Origin: Larimichthys crocea
Lineage: Eukaryota > Chordata > Actinopteri > Sciaenidae
Length of the DNA: 64,000 nucleotides
Reading direction: 5' to 3'
Assembly (NCBI RefSeq): GCF_000972845.2
Contig: NC_040018.1
Location: 4,365,022 to 4,429,021, forward strand
Positions 1 through 12,029 of the stretch are shown here, in pieces; position 1 is the first letter of the stretch, and each line of letters opens with the position of its first letter. Both the position numbers and the translations under genes were made by a program. The notes beneath the pieces were generated by a model. The model did not search any database, had not been told where the DNA came from, and saw only the letters and a program-made list of their open reading frames with translations.

Positions 1-2260
1 CTTGCATGGCAGCCAACACCATCAGTGTTTGAAGGTGAATGAGATATGTCTGTTTAATATAGACTCTGTAGCTTTTAACTTAATGTTATATTGATGTTCT
101 TAATTTATCTTGCATTGTAACAAACTTTGCAGCACAAAGATAAGATATAACTATTTCTAGTCTGAAGTTTGAACACACTTACTTTACTGCATACCGCGAT
201 TAGAAACTGAATAAACCTGATCAGCCATTGTCAGTAATCAATACACACCCATTAATCAAACCAATAACTAACAGCAGTCAGTGTCAGACAAGCTTATCAT
301 ACTTAACGATTACCTAATGTTTCTGTAGCATTGACAAAACATTCAAAAATAAATATATTAGCAGTTTAAATTCAACTAAAGCTCCCTGCGTCAAACTCCC
401 TCTAAGAAATACAATATTTAACAATTCCCTACAGGTCCATTAATAACACATCACTCTAGAGACACGAGATTAAGGACGCCGCATGTCGACAGTCTTCTCG
501 TCAGTTCAGCATAAAGATAAACTTCCATCCAAACTTTACATTTTGGATTTTGTCTCCTCAACAACTCAAGAAGTCTCCACCAGGGTTATTTTAGTGAGAC
601 TGTTGGAATGAAGTTCAAAAGATTTCTCACTAAAATAAGAGCTGGTTGGTGGATCAGATTCACGCTAAATTAAACACTGACTCAAAACACTGGTAATCCA
701 TCGTCTGTCATGTCTGTGATACTATAGTTTTTTGGGGGTTTTTTTTCACCCGTTACAAAAATAACTGTCCGGTTTTCTAACTTTCCGCTCTCCCTTGAGT
801 GGCAATGACACAACAGCCAACATTGCCATTATGCATTCACTTGAAAAGACAAGAAAAACACAGCAGAAGTGAAGTGCTGTTGTTCAGCTGCCTGGGGAAA
901 CAAATTAAATTACAATACTCATTCATAGACGCAATAGTGGGTTTGTTATTCCCCTTATTTTAAAATACCCTGCTGATTTTTTGTTTTGTTTTTGACCACT
1001 ATGGAGCGGTGTTTTTATGTGAGGGTGCCACGCGAGTGCACAAGCATGCAAGTCACGCAATACACATTCCTTCTATTGGTTTCAATCCACTGAATTCTGG
1101 GTGGTGGTGATGTAGCAAGAAAACCACCAGCAAGCTAGCGAACATGTAGGTTTCATATTTCTGAATAAAAAAATAAAATAATGAATGAATCAAACACTGA
1201 GTCAGCACTGTAGGTGATAGCAACCCATCCAGGTAGTTTGCCCTTGTGTCATGCCCCTGCCTCCAGCGGTAAATGTAAATTCTGAGGTCTTTACTATTTA
1301 AAAGCAATAAAACAAGAATACCATATTGTTTTAGCTATTATGAGTTAATATCCCAAATCCTATGGCCACATAAGCGAACACTTATGTCATTGCCGATTGA
1401 CAATATAGATTTAAGAAATCAGGGGTTGATGATGCATCCTTTCAGTCTGCCTCTTCCTACTTCCTTCCACTTCTCATGTTACTTAATGCATGTTATATAA
1501 GATAAGTTAGATAATTATTACAGTAATGACCTGGCACTAAATTTCACTGTCAGTTCTCACCTCTGGAAACAGAATATTATGTTTCATCACTTCTGGTTCC
1601 ATACTTATGATTATTGGACACTGCTGCATACACATTTCCAACAATTGCACCAAAAACATGAACATGTTATGAAAACGTGGTTTGAAAAAACAAACAAACA
1701 GAAAAAGACTTAAAGTTTGCAAAGGAGCATCAACAATCAAGTTTATGTCATGGCTGTTTATTAAGTACACCTCGCTAAATATGCATTAAATCCTAAAGTT
1801 ATAGTCGTATGTGTAAATACTGTAAAAATCTAAGGCCAATTTGTGATTTTGGCTATATAAATAACATTTGTTTGACTTAAATATTCAGAATTTGGCTTAA
1901 AAATGTTTTAAAGTGGTGTTGATTCAATGTTGTGTTCATTTTGGAGGCTGTAGTTTAGTTGGATTGTCTTATACTGACAGGTGTTTCCAATATTTACTGA
2001 TCTGCCAAAATGGGACAGACAAAATATTAGAAACAACCCTCTAAATATTTCAACAGGGCAACAAACTCCAGCCTTCAAAGTAAAAGTTCTCCACTGCAGT
2101 TTCATCAAAAGCTGAACATTACAACCTTTGCGAAGGTCGGATCTGTTGCAGGGCTGTTGCAATAGACCGCATTAATTAGTTTTAGCCCGGCGTTTAGGGG
2201 TTGATGTGATGTCACAGCTATAATCGAACACTTGTAGTGTTGTCATATCTGGTCGAGTAT
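1..2260. other. AT-rich intergenic DNA, no gene seen
   Basis: I see no convincing coding exon, RNA gene or clear transposon in this stretch. All open frames are under 90 codons, lack splice-consistent borders and resemble no family I know. Base composition is AT-rich, like the other intergenic parts of the window. Confidence 0.5.
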
Positions 2261-2261
2261 T

Positions 2262-2519
2262 GATTGTGCATGTTCTCCTTGTCTTTGTGTGCGTTACCTT
2301 TGGGCGCTTTAGTCCAAAGACATTCAGGTCAGGTAATCTGTGAACTTCAAATTCCCCTAAGGGGTGTAAATGTGTGTGTCTGCGTTTATGGCTGCTCTGT
2401 AAATAACTCGCAGCCTGTCCAGAGTGTTCTCTGCCTCTCACCCAGTGTATGCTGGGATGGGCTCCAGCACCACCGTGACCCTAAACAGGTATTAGAGGAT
2501 GTAGAAGATGGATGGATGT
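2262..2519 (+). repeat. 5'-truncated SINE-like teleost repeat (copy 1)
   Basis: The segment begins with a GCATGTTCTCC-like block and runs through a 'CAGCCTGTCCAGAGTG...CTCTCACCCAGTG...GCTGGGATGGGCTCCAGC' core to a GATGGATGGATG tail. The same blocks appear in better preserved form at 23879-24184 and, reversed, at 3806-4124. Elements with this body and an (ATGG)n tail are very abundant in teleost genomes and have a tRNA-like head with a LINE-like tail. The tRNA-like head is missing here. Family assignment is from memory; membership in the same family as the other two copies is visible in the sequence. Confidence 0.65.
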
Positions 2520-3208
2520 CTTGGCTGCAGGTAGAAGTCACTTTCCGAGGAGCTAAATTAGCCATTTGTCAGCAGGGTCAGACGTGACTCCGACCTATGG
2601 CTGTCAGCACAATTTTGCTTCTGTTATGCAGAGAAACTCTTTACAGTCTAGACAAGTCACCACCGCATAAAATGTGGAGTGTGTGAGGAGCCTGATTCAG
2701 TGAAACATTTGTAAATGTAGACGTCAGTGTGATAATCCCACAATGGGAAACCTGGATACTGTTCTGTTGAATCGTCAGTTTGAAAAGATCTTATTAACCC
2801 TGAGACATGTCGGACAGTTTAGCTCCGGAGCTTCTTTTTAGTCGTTGAGCTTTTTGTCAGCTTATGACCATTACAGCTGAGTGAAAGGGTGAATGACATA
2901 CAGGTGTACAGGTATGCACTCCTGTAAATCTGAACACAGTGCAGTCGATATTGATTCATTTTGATTGACTGACTGATTGATTGCAGGACAAACGGTATGT
3001 TAAGGCCAGGCCATGTTCAGGTCCCTTATTCAGCCTGGTCATGTGTACATGGTAACCCTAGATTTGCAAAACTCTTGTGAGTTTTATACATGTTTTCACT
3101 TCAAAATAAAGACTGAATTTGTTAAATTTGTTGTTTTTCAGAGCAACAAAAAAATTTAAAGCCTTTGGCTAGTCAGGTGACGTACTATAAATAGTGAAAA
3201 AAGACCAT

Positions 3209-3735
3209 TTAAAGTCCCATTATGTAACTTTTCTCCCATAAAATATCAGGTTGATGATTTTGAAGCTACAATGATGTGTAATCAGTTTTTTTCCTACTCT
3301 GCACCCTCGTCTGTTTCTTGCAACATGTAACTCTTTGCTCTGGGTACGATCACCCGTGAGAAGTTTGTAACACGTTACGGGACAAGTGTTACCATTTTGG
3401 TGAAGCTGGATCATATTTTATGGAGAAAACAATGTCCTCTGGCTGCTCCAACAGATCGCTCCAGTAAACCGCTGCGATCTGTTGCTGCTGTTCGTTAATG
3501 TTGGCCCAGTTTGTTAGCCGGGCTGCCTGGACTGAGAGCTTAGAGCGTTAGTGTGTGTATCCCAGGCGTTTTGGACCACCAGGGTGAGGAGGTTTTCAGG
3601 CCCGGAGTGCAGGGGACTGCTGACGGGAAGCGGAGCCGGTGTCGCGCCAGTTTCTTTGGACATTACTTTATTGCACTCTGAAAATTAAGGGCACTAATTC
3701 TTAAAAATATCGGCTTCTACGCAATGTTGCTTTAA
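3209..3735. mobile_element. TTAA-ended MITE-like element
   Basis: The segment opens with TTAAAGTCCCATTATGTAAC and closes with GCAATGTTGCTTTAA, so the ends form an imperfect inverted repeat starting TTAAAG. No open frame encodes a transposase, so it would be non-autonomous. A related right half, ending GCATAATGTTGCTTTAA, lies at about 31190-31432. TTAA ends are typical of piggyBac-type insertion, but the superfamily is my inference. Confidence 0.5.
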
Positions 3736-3805
3736 TAAGATGGCTACTTTAACTACTCTCTGCTGCCATTTTGGCCAGGACTCTCTCATAAAGGGAATAT
3801 AAATA

Positions 3806-4124
3806 CATTCATTCATTTTCATTCATCTTCCATAAATGCTTATTGTTATCAGGGTCACGAAGGCCTGGAGCCAATCCCAGCTGACCTGGGCGGGAGGCTG
3901 GGTACACCCTGGACAAATCGCCAGTACATTACAGGGGTGACACATTTGCACACTCACATTCACGCCTACGGGTAATTTAGAGTCACCAATTAACCTGCAT
4001 GTCTTTGGACTGTGGGAGGAAGCCTGGAGAGAATCCACTCAGACACGGGGGAACACGCAAACTCCACACAGAAAAGTTTAACAACGTTCTTACTGTGACG
4101 CAACCGCACCACTGTGCCGCCCGG
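3806..4124 (-). repeat. SINE-like teleost repeat, reverse orientation (copy 2)
   Basis: Read on the minus strand, this runs from a GC-rich head (ending near 4124), through 'GTTTGCGTGTTCCCCC', 'CAGTCCAAAGACATGCAGG' and 'AATTGGTGACTCTAAATTA', to the 'CAGCTGGGATTGGCTCCAGG' core, and ends in ATGAAAATGAATGAATG near 3806. It belongs to the same family as 2262-2519 and 23879-24184 and is nearly full length. It has no coding capacity. Confidence 0.75.
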
Positions 4125-5133
4125 GTTAAATGAAACAGGAATACATTTTGACTTATAATTGGGTAAAATGTATGAGCTACTGCAGGGTCCTTATCTTGTT
4201 AGTTTAGAACTGCACCAAGTTATTTATTACCAAACAAATCTGTAATTAATTAAAGTACAACAAACTAATTGCTACACAGAAAACCTGAAGCTTTTTGGGG
4301 GACCCAGAAAGTCTGGATACAAACGTGACCCTTGGCAGTCGAGTTCACTTAACAAGAAAACCTGAATCACTGTGGTTTACTACTGTCTGTACTAGAGTGG
4401 AGCGTTGTAGTCGACATTTATTAATGAAGAGTCCATCCACAAGAGTATAATACTGTAGCTGTGTCGAAACCTCTGAGAGCTGTGTCTTTATTTATGAAAT
4501 GATTAATCAGTTAATCCAGAGTCCAAATGAGACATAAAGTGATGTCTTCAGCTGTCTATTTTGTCTGACCAGTAGGCCAAAACTCAGAAGTCGAGCAGCA
4601 AAACGGTCACACAAGCAAACATTTGATGTCTTTAACAGATGAGCAACTCAAGCTAATAACTGATTAACAAACCAGGCGATTAATTTCCTGACGACCAGCT
4701 CGACTCGTTTGCACTCTGTTCTTTGTATTATTACATAACCCAGTCTGACACTATGTGCCGCACACTCACTTTCTTTCTTTCCACCTCTCCTTCTTTGTCC
4801 TTTGACAGACGTGGAACACTTTTTTAAAAGAAATAACCATAAATAACTCTCCCTTTGTCACATGGCGCGGCCATATGTTCTAAATCTGCACTACAAAGAC
4901 TCACCGTGCACGTGACGACGGGACGCTATGAGCAGTCAGAAGCATTCGGATCTGCTCGGGATGATACAGGCTGTTTTCACAGATCAGCTCAGCAGCTACA
5001 GGCCTCAGAATATGCCTGACCCACACACTTTGCTTGAAAAATGTTTTGGATTGCGCCTCTTGCCATAAGCCACATTATGTAAGTGCAAAGTGTGAGGTAT
5101 CAAGAGGAGCTGGCTGTGTGCCAGGATGGTGCC

Positions 5134-5134
<1 letters not shown>

Positions 5135-5177
<43 letters not shown>
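5135..5177. repeat. (TG)n microsatellite
   Basis: A perfect TG dinucleotide run of about 20 units. It lies in intergenic DNA on the 3' side of kcna4. A shorter (TA)n run follows at about 5381-5400. Confidence 0.95.
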
Positions 5178-5409
5178 TTGTGGGTGCAGGTGTTGAAAAT
5201 ACCGTGTATGAATAGGTCTTCTGAGGATATAAACACACAAGTGTGATAAATTATTTGGCCTATACGCTGATGCAGTGATTATGTGCTGATGAACACTGAG
5301 AAGCACTGATGGAGTGACAGCGTGTGTGTGCTAAAGCTGATATATGTGAAAGTGCAGTATATAGTACATATAGTAGTATGTATATATATATATATATATA
5401 GACTTTTCA

Positions 5410-7600
5410 GAGGGCAACAATTACGTTTTCTCAACTTTTTTTCCAACATATGACAAGTTTTTGTAAATTATAAAGAAATGCTGACATATATTAAGATTAT
5501 AATTTTATTTTCTTGTCTTGATTTATTGAACGTATTCTGTGTCTATTAACCAGGTGACCCCATGTGGGACCAAATTTGCACAAGCTAAAGACCCCTCCAC
5601 ACCTGTTTTAAGACTCAAAAATACTCAGTTTTCAATAATAATGAATTATTTGTGTGGTATGTTTTTACCACAGACATTTCATTTTTAGCATGTAGCTTTT
5701 TAGCTATAAAGACCAGAAAGAACAGAGGGAGAGCCAGAAGGAGGTGGATGAGTACTTTCTGGCAGATGGTGGAAGCACCCCATAACCCAAATGGCACTGG
5801 CAAAGTTCAATTACCTCATTAAAATTCCTAAATTTACATCTGCTCCTTTTTCATTGAGAAATCCAGAATCTTTGATGGTGCAAATATTTAAAATTTCACA
5901 AGTTTAACTGCTGGACACAAAGATGTCTCCTTTTTTACTGGAAAATCCATTCTCAGAGTTTGTCTACTGGAAGGTTTCAGGTTTCTACATCTTATTTGTG
6001 CAAGTTGCATATTTGACCACAGATGGCTGCTCAAACTGAGATTTAAGGTGAGCACAGATCAGCTGACGCATGTGAAAACAGCCTTCTGGTGTCAAACTGC
6101 AAACTGAAGCTCAAACATCCAAAAAGCAGGACAAATTTTTGAATGGATGAGGCTTTAAGTTTTTCCTGGGTGCCTGTAGAACAACATGTTTTGATAGATT
6201 TGATAGTACAAGTCATGGTTTAGGATGATAAATGTGTGAAACAATATATTCTGGCTTCATGTGTCACAGTGTCTTCTTGCTACACCTGCTGTGGAAGCTG
6301 AGAAAACTATCAATAAGACGACTGGACAGCAGAAGAAAGACTAAAAACAAATCAATTATATTTTCAATTATGATTTGAGACTATCCACCAAAGAAGGGAG
6401 TAAACTCTGAGGCGCTTTAACAGATCAAAATAACTGCTGTCCTCAGGTTTTGGCGTTTGACACTTTTAGACACTCTGTGCACAGCAGACTGACCTGATGT
6501 CACCTCAGATGACATAATTACAGCTCTCATGAATAAGAAGCTGCTTGTTAAGTGACTGGATGTTAAATCTGAGCGTAGCATAAACAGGAGAAACATTAAC
6601 TGACCACATGATGGCTGGCATGTGCGTCATATTCGGCAGCGTCGATCCACACAGGATTTTACGCACTGTTACGCACGCGTAATCACGCGTCATTCTTTGG
6701 CGTTGAGAATAAAAGTCAGGGTGTGATATTCTTAAATATACTGTACGTCTTAATAAGGTATGTAGTGAGTGTTGCGGTTATCATCTTTGGGATATTCCTC
6801 CAAAACTCCCATGACACTGCGTTGTAAACACTATCACACACGAACTGCAGGGCTACATACCTTGGAAGACATCCACATCCTGGAGATCCTCTGAGCTCGG
6901 AGATAATCATAGTCCTCTTGGGAAAAAGGAAAAAGAATTGTGCACGAAGTCCAGCGGACAGGAGAGGAAGTTCCTCACAAGCTCCTCTCTGGAGGAGTTT
7001 TCCACAACAAGAGTCATTTTTGCTATAGCTTTCCATCTGCGTCCTTGTAAAGGGATATTGTCATTTTGAGGTGGTTTGAAATGAGAAGTGGGGAAACTTT
7101 TTGTCGCCAAGGCCCCCGAGCCTGTCCATAGAAAAAAAAAAAGAAGAAAAAAAAAACCTGGGAAGTCCAGCCACTTTTATTTATTTATTTATTTTTAACT
7201 CTGATGATTCCTGTGCTTAGCTCTCGTGGTGGCTCAACGACACAAGGCTTCTTTTGGCCTGTTGTGGAAAAGCATATAGATGCAAATGTCGTAGAAATAA
7301 CTCTAGCCCTGGTTTATTTGATGACTGCTTAATGTTATGTCTTATCGATGAGCTTTTTTTTTGTTGTTGTTAATATTAATGGTTGGAACAATAACAAAAA
7401 AGCCTTTTCATCTTTTATCTTCAGCTTTTCCCTTTAATGGAGTCCAATTTTTACTGGCAGCGTATGAAAGAGGTTATTAATATCCTTTCTGAACATTCTT
7501 CAGCTAAGTGGTCAGAGGATGACTACAATATTGCCATTTGCATGGCCTACAGTTTCTGTCTCTAAAACAAAAATCAGCCAAACCCAGCGCAAATTCTACA
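5410..7600. other. Intergenic DNA on the 3' side of kcna4
   Basis: No gene is recognised. Part of the right-hand end may be transcribed as a long kcna4 3' UTR, because mammalian KCNA4 messages have long 3' UTRs. I see only A-rich and T-rich tracts, such as 7131-7156 and the TTTA repeats near 7177-7194. Confidence 0.4.
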
Positions 7601-7630
7601 TTAGTGCAAACAAATGTTGTTGTTTTTAAC

Positions 7631-7636
7631 TTTATT
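7631..7636 (-). terminator. Candidate kcna4 polyadenylation signal
   Basis: On the minus strand this reads AATAAA, about 455 bases beyond the kcna4 stop codon. Other AATAAA matches occur near 7837 and at 7177-7194, so the true 3' end cannot be fixed from sequence alone. The intervening 3' UTR contains two (TG/CA)n runs at about 7895-7925 and 7958-7979. Confidence 0.3.
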
Positions 7637-8090
7637 GCATAACAGCAAAAACGATCAAACCCTAACCCTTTCTGTTGTTGACAGATGAAACTCATAAAGT
7701 GCGAATGCATAGCCTGTCTTGTCACCAATTTCCTAATTGTAATGTCTAGATGTTTTGAAGCACGCACAGGTTGGATGAAACCACTGATCAACCCGATTGA
7801 AATATTTGTTCCTGAAGGCGTGGAGAGGATTTTTTTTTTATTGGAGAGTTCTGAGATGGAGAGGATGAAATATTTAAACATGCCAATTGATGTGTTTGTG
7901 CGTGTGTGCGTGTGTGTGTGTGTAGGGGGACGGGGGGCTCTGATGCGTGCGTAAAAGTTGTGTGTGTGTGTGTGTGTGTAGCGAGGGGGGAGGGCACCTG
8001 CTCTTGGGCGTACAGTGTCTTTATAGGGCGAATTCTTCCTTAGAAAAAAACGAAAAAAAAAACAAACAAAAAACGAAACTCTACTTGTAA

Positions 8091-9781
8091 TCACACGTCA
8101 GTCTGAATGGATTTCGAGTTAGTACTGTTTTTTCTCCCTATGTCTGTGCCGTTTCCTTTACTTGGGCTCTTGTCCAGCCCGCAAAGCGACTCCGTCACCC
8201 CTTCCTCCATCTCCATATACTCCGCTTTGTCACCCAGCGAGGAGCCAGAGGGCGAGCCTTTGAATTTCCTTAGAAAGTCCGGGAAATACGGGCACCCCGG
8301 GGGCATGCTCTCCACCACCGGCGTCTGGTCTTCGTTATCGGTCTCCCTGTGGTAAAAGTAGTTGAAGTTGGACACTATGACCGGCACCGGGAGCGCGATG
8401 GTTAACACGCCCGCTATCGCGCAGAGGGAGCCCACTATCTTCCCACCGACGGTGATGGGCTTCATGTCACCGTAGCCCACCGTCGTCATGGTCACCACGG
8501 CCCACCAGAAAGCGTCGGGGATGCTCGTGAACTGAGATGTGGGCTCGTCCGCCTCGGCGAAGTACACCGCGCTGGAGAACAGGATGACACCTATGACGAG
8601 GAAGAAAATGAGGAGGGCCAGCTCCCTCATGCTGGCGCGCAGGGTATGACCCAGGATCTGCAGCCCCTTGGAGTGTCTGGACAGTTTGAAGATGCGAAAC
8701 ACCCTGACAAGGCGGATTATTCTCAGGATGGCAAAGCTCATCGCTTGTTGCCCGTTGCCTTGGTGTTGCGCCAGGTCCGTGCCGAGAGTTATGAAATAAG
8801 GCAAAATGGATACAATGTCTATTGAGTTCATAATGTTTTTAAAGAAAGCCGGCTTGCTCGGACTCGCAAAGAAGCGGACTATAATCTCAAAGGAGAACCA
8901 GATGATGCAAACAGTCTCCACGATGAAAAACGGGTCGTTGAAAGGAGTAAATCCGTGGTCAGGTTGAGTGGAGTTTTGTCGTGGCTGTAGATACTCTTTT
9001 TCATCCCTGAACTCCGGCAGCGTCTCCAGGCAGAAAATGACAATAGAAATAACTATGACCAGGACGGACACGACTGCGATCCCCCTGGCGGGACTCGAGC
9101 TCTCCGGATACTCAAAAAGCAGCCAAATTTGGCGCTTGAACTCGTCCTCTGGAAGAGGTTTCTCCTCCTCTTTGACAAAACCCTCATCCTCCCGAAACTT
9201 GAGTATAGCCTCTTCCCCGAGTTCATAAAACTTCACCTCCTCGGAGAAGATGTCAAACGGGACGTTGACTGGTCTTTTCAAACGCCCCCCTGACTGGTAA
9301 TAGTAAAGAATGGCGTCAAAGCTCGGTCGGTTCCGGTCGAAGAAGTATTCGTTCCTCAGCGGGTCGAAGTACCTGATTCGCTTGTCGGGATCTCCCAGGA
9401 GAGTGTCCGGGAACTGAGTGAGAGTCTTCAGCTGAGTTTCAAACTTCAGACCCGACACGTTGATGACAACTCTCTCGCAGCAGCCGCACTCGCTGTAAAC
9501 GTTTTCGTACCCGGACTGAGGGCGCCTGTCAGTGAGCGACACGGTCTCCTCCTCATCATCCATGTTACACAGAAAACTCGACCTCTTGCTTCCTCTGTCC
9601 CCCTCCTCCTCCTCCCCCCCCTCCTCTTCCTCGGCTCCCTCGGCCTCTTCCTCCTCTATCATGATGTCTTCCTCGGATCCGAGCAGCGCCAGCTCCGAGT
9701 GGCGCAGGTCTCCGCCGAGAGTCGTCCGGCTGCGTCTCCACCGTCCGACGCCGCGCTGCTTTTTCCGCTCTCTGAGAACTC

Positions 9782-9815
<34 letters not shown>

Positions 9816-10259
9816 GGGCTCCTGCTGGTGCTGTGGCGGCTGCGAGGAGGAGGTGGTGGTGGAGGAGGAGGAGGGGCGCGAGGCGGTACCGCCGCTGCTG
9901 ATGTTGGCGTTTGTGGAGGAGGAGGCGGCGCGACACTGATGCTGGCGGTTGTTAAGGAGATGAGCGCTCGAGGAGGTGGAGGTGGAGGAGGAGGAGGAGG
10001 AGGAAGAGGAGGAGGAGGAGGAGGTGGACCCCCCAACGCCGCCGCTGTTGCCACCACCACCACTGCCGCCGCCACCGCCTCCCTCCGCACCGGACCCACC
10101 TTCGGCTGCAGCCGCCGCGGCCGCCGCCGCCGCCGCCGCTCTTGACTGGGCAACCTGGCGCTCCCTCTCGCGCTCTCTCTCCCGTGCGCGAGCTTGGGCA
10201 TATCCGTAAGGCAGGTGACTATTGCACCCGCCGTCCGCACCCACCATGGCAAACTCCAT
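8091..10259 (-). CDS. kcna4: Voltage-gated potassium channel Kv1.4 (Shaker family)
   Basis: Encodes the pore-forming alpha subunit of a fast-inactivating (A-type) K+ channel of excitable-cell plasma membrane. It is 722 residues in a single exon, as usual for Kv1 genes; human Kv1.4 is about 650. The N-terminus matches the Kv1.4 inactivation ball and keeps its cysteine, here Cys12 (Cys13 in mammals, a redox switch of inactivation). Next come Ala, Gly, Ser, Gln and acidic tracts to about residue 250. The T1 tetramerisation domain ([13 protein letters not shown]) spans about 264-355. S1 is at about 394-415, an S1-S2 glycosylation sequon (NST) at about 430, S2 at 442-464 and S3 at 473-497. S4 ([17 protein letters not shown], five or more basic charges) is at 514-530, S5 at 547-568, the filter TVGYGD at about 594, and S6 with the PVP hinge at 608-635. 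The C-terminus ends in TDV, a PDZ ligand. The start is set by the conserved MEFAMV N-terminus. The gene looks intact. Confidence 0.97.
9775..10145 (-). repeat. kcna4: Coding low-complexity tracts in the kcna4 N-terminus
   Basis: This part of the kcna4 reading frame is built from trinucleotide runs: a CAG/CTG run coding Gln at about 9788-9815, Ser-coding AGC/TCC-type runs near 9970-10025, Gly-coding GGC/GGA runs at about 10040-10090, and a GCC/GCG Ala run at about 10105-10140. The reading frame stays open throughout. The runs produce many spurious open frames on both strands, which should be ignored. Confidence 0.9.
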
Positions 10260-10430
10260 TTTAAGTCAACGAGCGGTTCGGTCCGTGAGCGCTACGGTAA
10301 CCGCCTCAGGGCGACGTGGATGCAGGCCAGAGGATAAAAGTTGCAGCTCAGAGCGCGCAGAGAGAGAAAATGAGGCATCAACCGGGTTCGACCAATCAGT
10401 TGCGAATATGTCAGAATAACAAACACACCT
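10260..10430 (-). promoter_or_regulatory. kcna4: kcna4 5' UTR / proximal promoter region
   Basis: The DNA just upstream of the kcna4 start codon is GC- and CpG-enriched relative to its surroundings. It contains a CCAATCAG box at about 10391 (ATTGG on the transcribed strand). No in-frame upstream ATG adjoins the coding start. Whether transcription starts here or at an exon further upstream cannot be told from the sequence; see the candidate exon ending at 11739. Confidence 0.35.
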
Positions 10431-11738
10431 CAATTAGGTCCATGTTGAAGTGCAGTCCATGTGGCTACTTACATGACAGGAGATATTGATCAGCCTGTCT
10501 TCCCCTTTTAGGCACAGGCCTCTCCAATATTTTATGACATCATTACCATAACCGAAATGTGTGTAAGGGCCGGTGTCATAGCCTGTTACGCAGACGCTCT
10601 GTGTCAAAAAACTTGCAGCGCCCCTTTTTTTTGTGTTGTTGTTGTTGTTGTTATTATTATTTGTTCAGCATTATAAATCACCAAGTCAACAAGCGACCCC
10701 GAAACAGTCTCTCCTCGGTTTCTCCGGTGCCCATCAGGTGGTTTAATTTCTCCACGGCCTCGGTTTGCGCCCAAATGCGTCTTTTGATCCACAGTGGTCA
10801 CTCCTGGTTGCCATTTTATGTGATGAGATTTTTTTTTTTAAAAGAAGAAGAAGAAAAAAAAAGCTGGATCTTTGCTGTTATATTATGGGAGCTCCGGTGA
10901 ATGTGAAATGACTTTATTCCTCTGACGCTCTCCGGAGCTGCGAGAAAAGACAAGAGAAAACAGCAGTTGGTTTAGGCGAGAGAGAGAGAGAGAGAAATAA
11001 ATTATGTATTCATATTGATGTGCGTTGTTTTGGCGAATGCATAGTCCAGGATACCACGCATCCTTTGTAATACAAGGGCGGTAAAACTTGATTAGCACAT
11101 CATTCTTCTCATTATTATTGTTTTTTTTTTTTTAATGATTATTATTGAGGGTAGGCTCTCTGAGATGAACGCATGGAAGACATTCATGTTTAAAAACAGA
11201 CATTACGCACGAAATTTTCCCCCAATAAAACATCCTCCCTTCATTCTGACATTCATACTTACATGTGAAAAAAGGGGGCCAAACGAAATCGCCTCGGCCC
11301 CCCTACAAACAAATCTGCTGAAAGAAGAAGAAGAGGAGGAGGTGGTGGTGGTGGAGGAGGAGGATGTGGAGGGAGGCTACGTGAGGATGCAGTTCTGTTG
11401 CCCAAATTGCCTCTTGATTTTGGGGGGTAATATCACAAATCCCTCGTCGTATCCAAGCAGCGACCATATCATCCACTATATACATCCGTGCTCTGACGCA
11501 CTCTGAGGAGGACACTTTTTTTGGCTGCGTCTCGACGCCTTGTCTCAATTCAACAGGATCTATTGCCACTTCAGCCCCTGTTTCTGCTGCATCGCTCCTG
11601 ATATCAACCCGGCAGCAGTGATCATTGAGGGGAAAGAAGAGGAAATAAAGAAGAGGCAGGTGTGCAAACAGCGAGTTGGCATCAATGACAGCTCCACACG
11701 ATCACGGCGAAAAGAGGCGAGGGTGGGTAAAAGTTTAC

Positions 11739-12010
11739 CTTCACGCAGGCGAGGCGAAATGGCCCCATGGTTGAGTCTGAGCATCACACATCTGTCTGTC
11801 TGCCGCTGTAGCCCTACCTATACTCCGGTATCCTTCCCATTGTGTGCATGTGTGTGAGTGTGTGTGTGATGATGGAGAGCCTCGGTGAGAAAGTCGTTCA
11901 TGTACTGCAGCGCATGCAGGCGGTGCTCGGTCCTCCCCCAGTGGATGCAGCCGGTCACTGCGCACCGTGCTGCAGTCTCACACCCGAACCTCCTCTGCCC
12001 TTCATCATTA
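11739..12010 (-). other. Candidate 5' noncoding exon upstream of kcna4
   Basis: On the minus strand, a relatively GC-rich block that includes a CpG-containing stretch at about 11880-12000 ends in a good splice donor, AAG|GTAAAC, at 11739/11738. Kv1.4 genes in mammals have an upstream noncoding exon spliced onto the coding exon, so this is a candidate for it. The evidence is composition and one donor only; no cap site or TATA box was identified. A CACA-type microsatellite lies inside at about 11845-11868. Confidence 0.25.
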
Positions 12011-12029
12011 CTGCTGGGTGGCAACCGGT

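Noticed and set aside
7504..8094. A 196-codon minus-strand frame just downstream of kcna4
   Set aside because: Its composition follows CA repeats and A/T tracts in the kcna4 3' flank. It has no recognisable domain and overlaps the kcna4 stop region in another frame.
9532..10252. Several long proline-, arginine-, serine- or glutamate-rich frames on both strands
   Set aside because: They are shadows of the trinucleotide runs in the kcna4 N-terminus. The kcna4 frame alone has the conserved ball peptide and channel domains.
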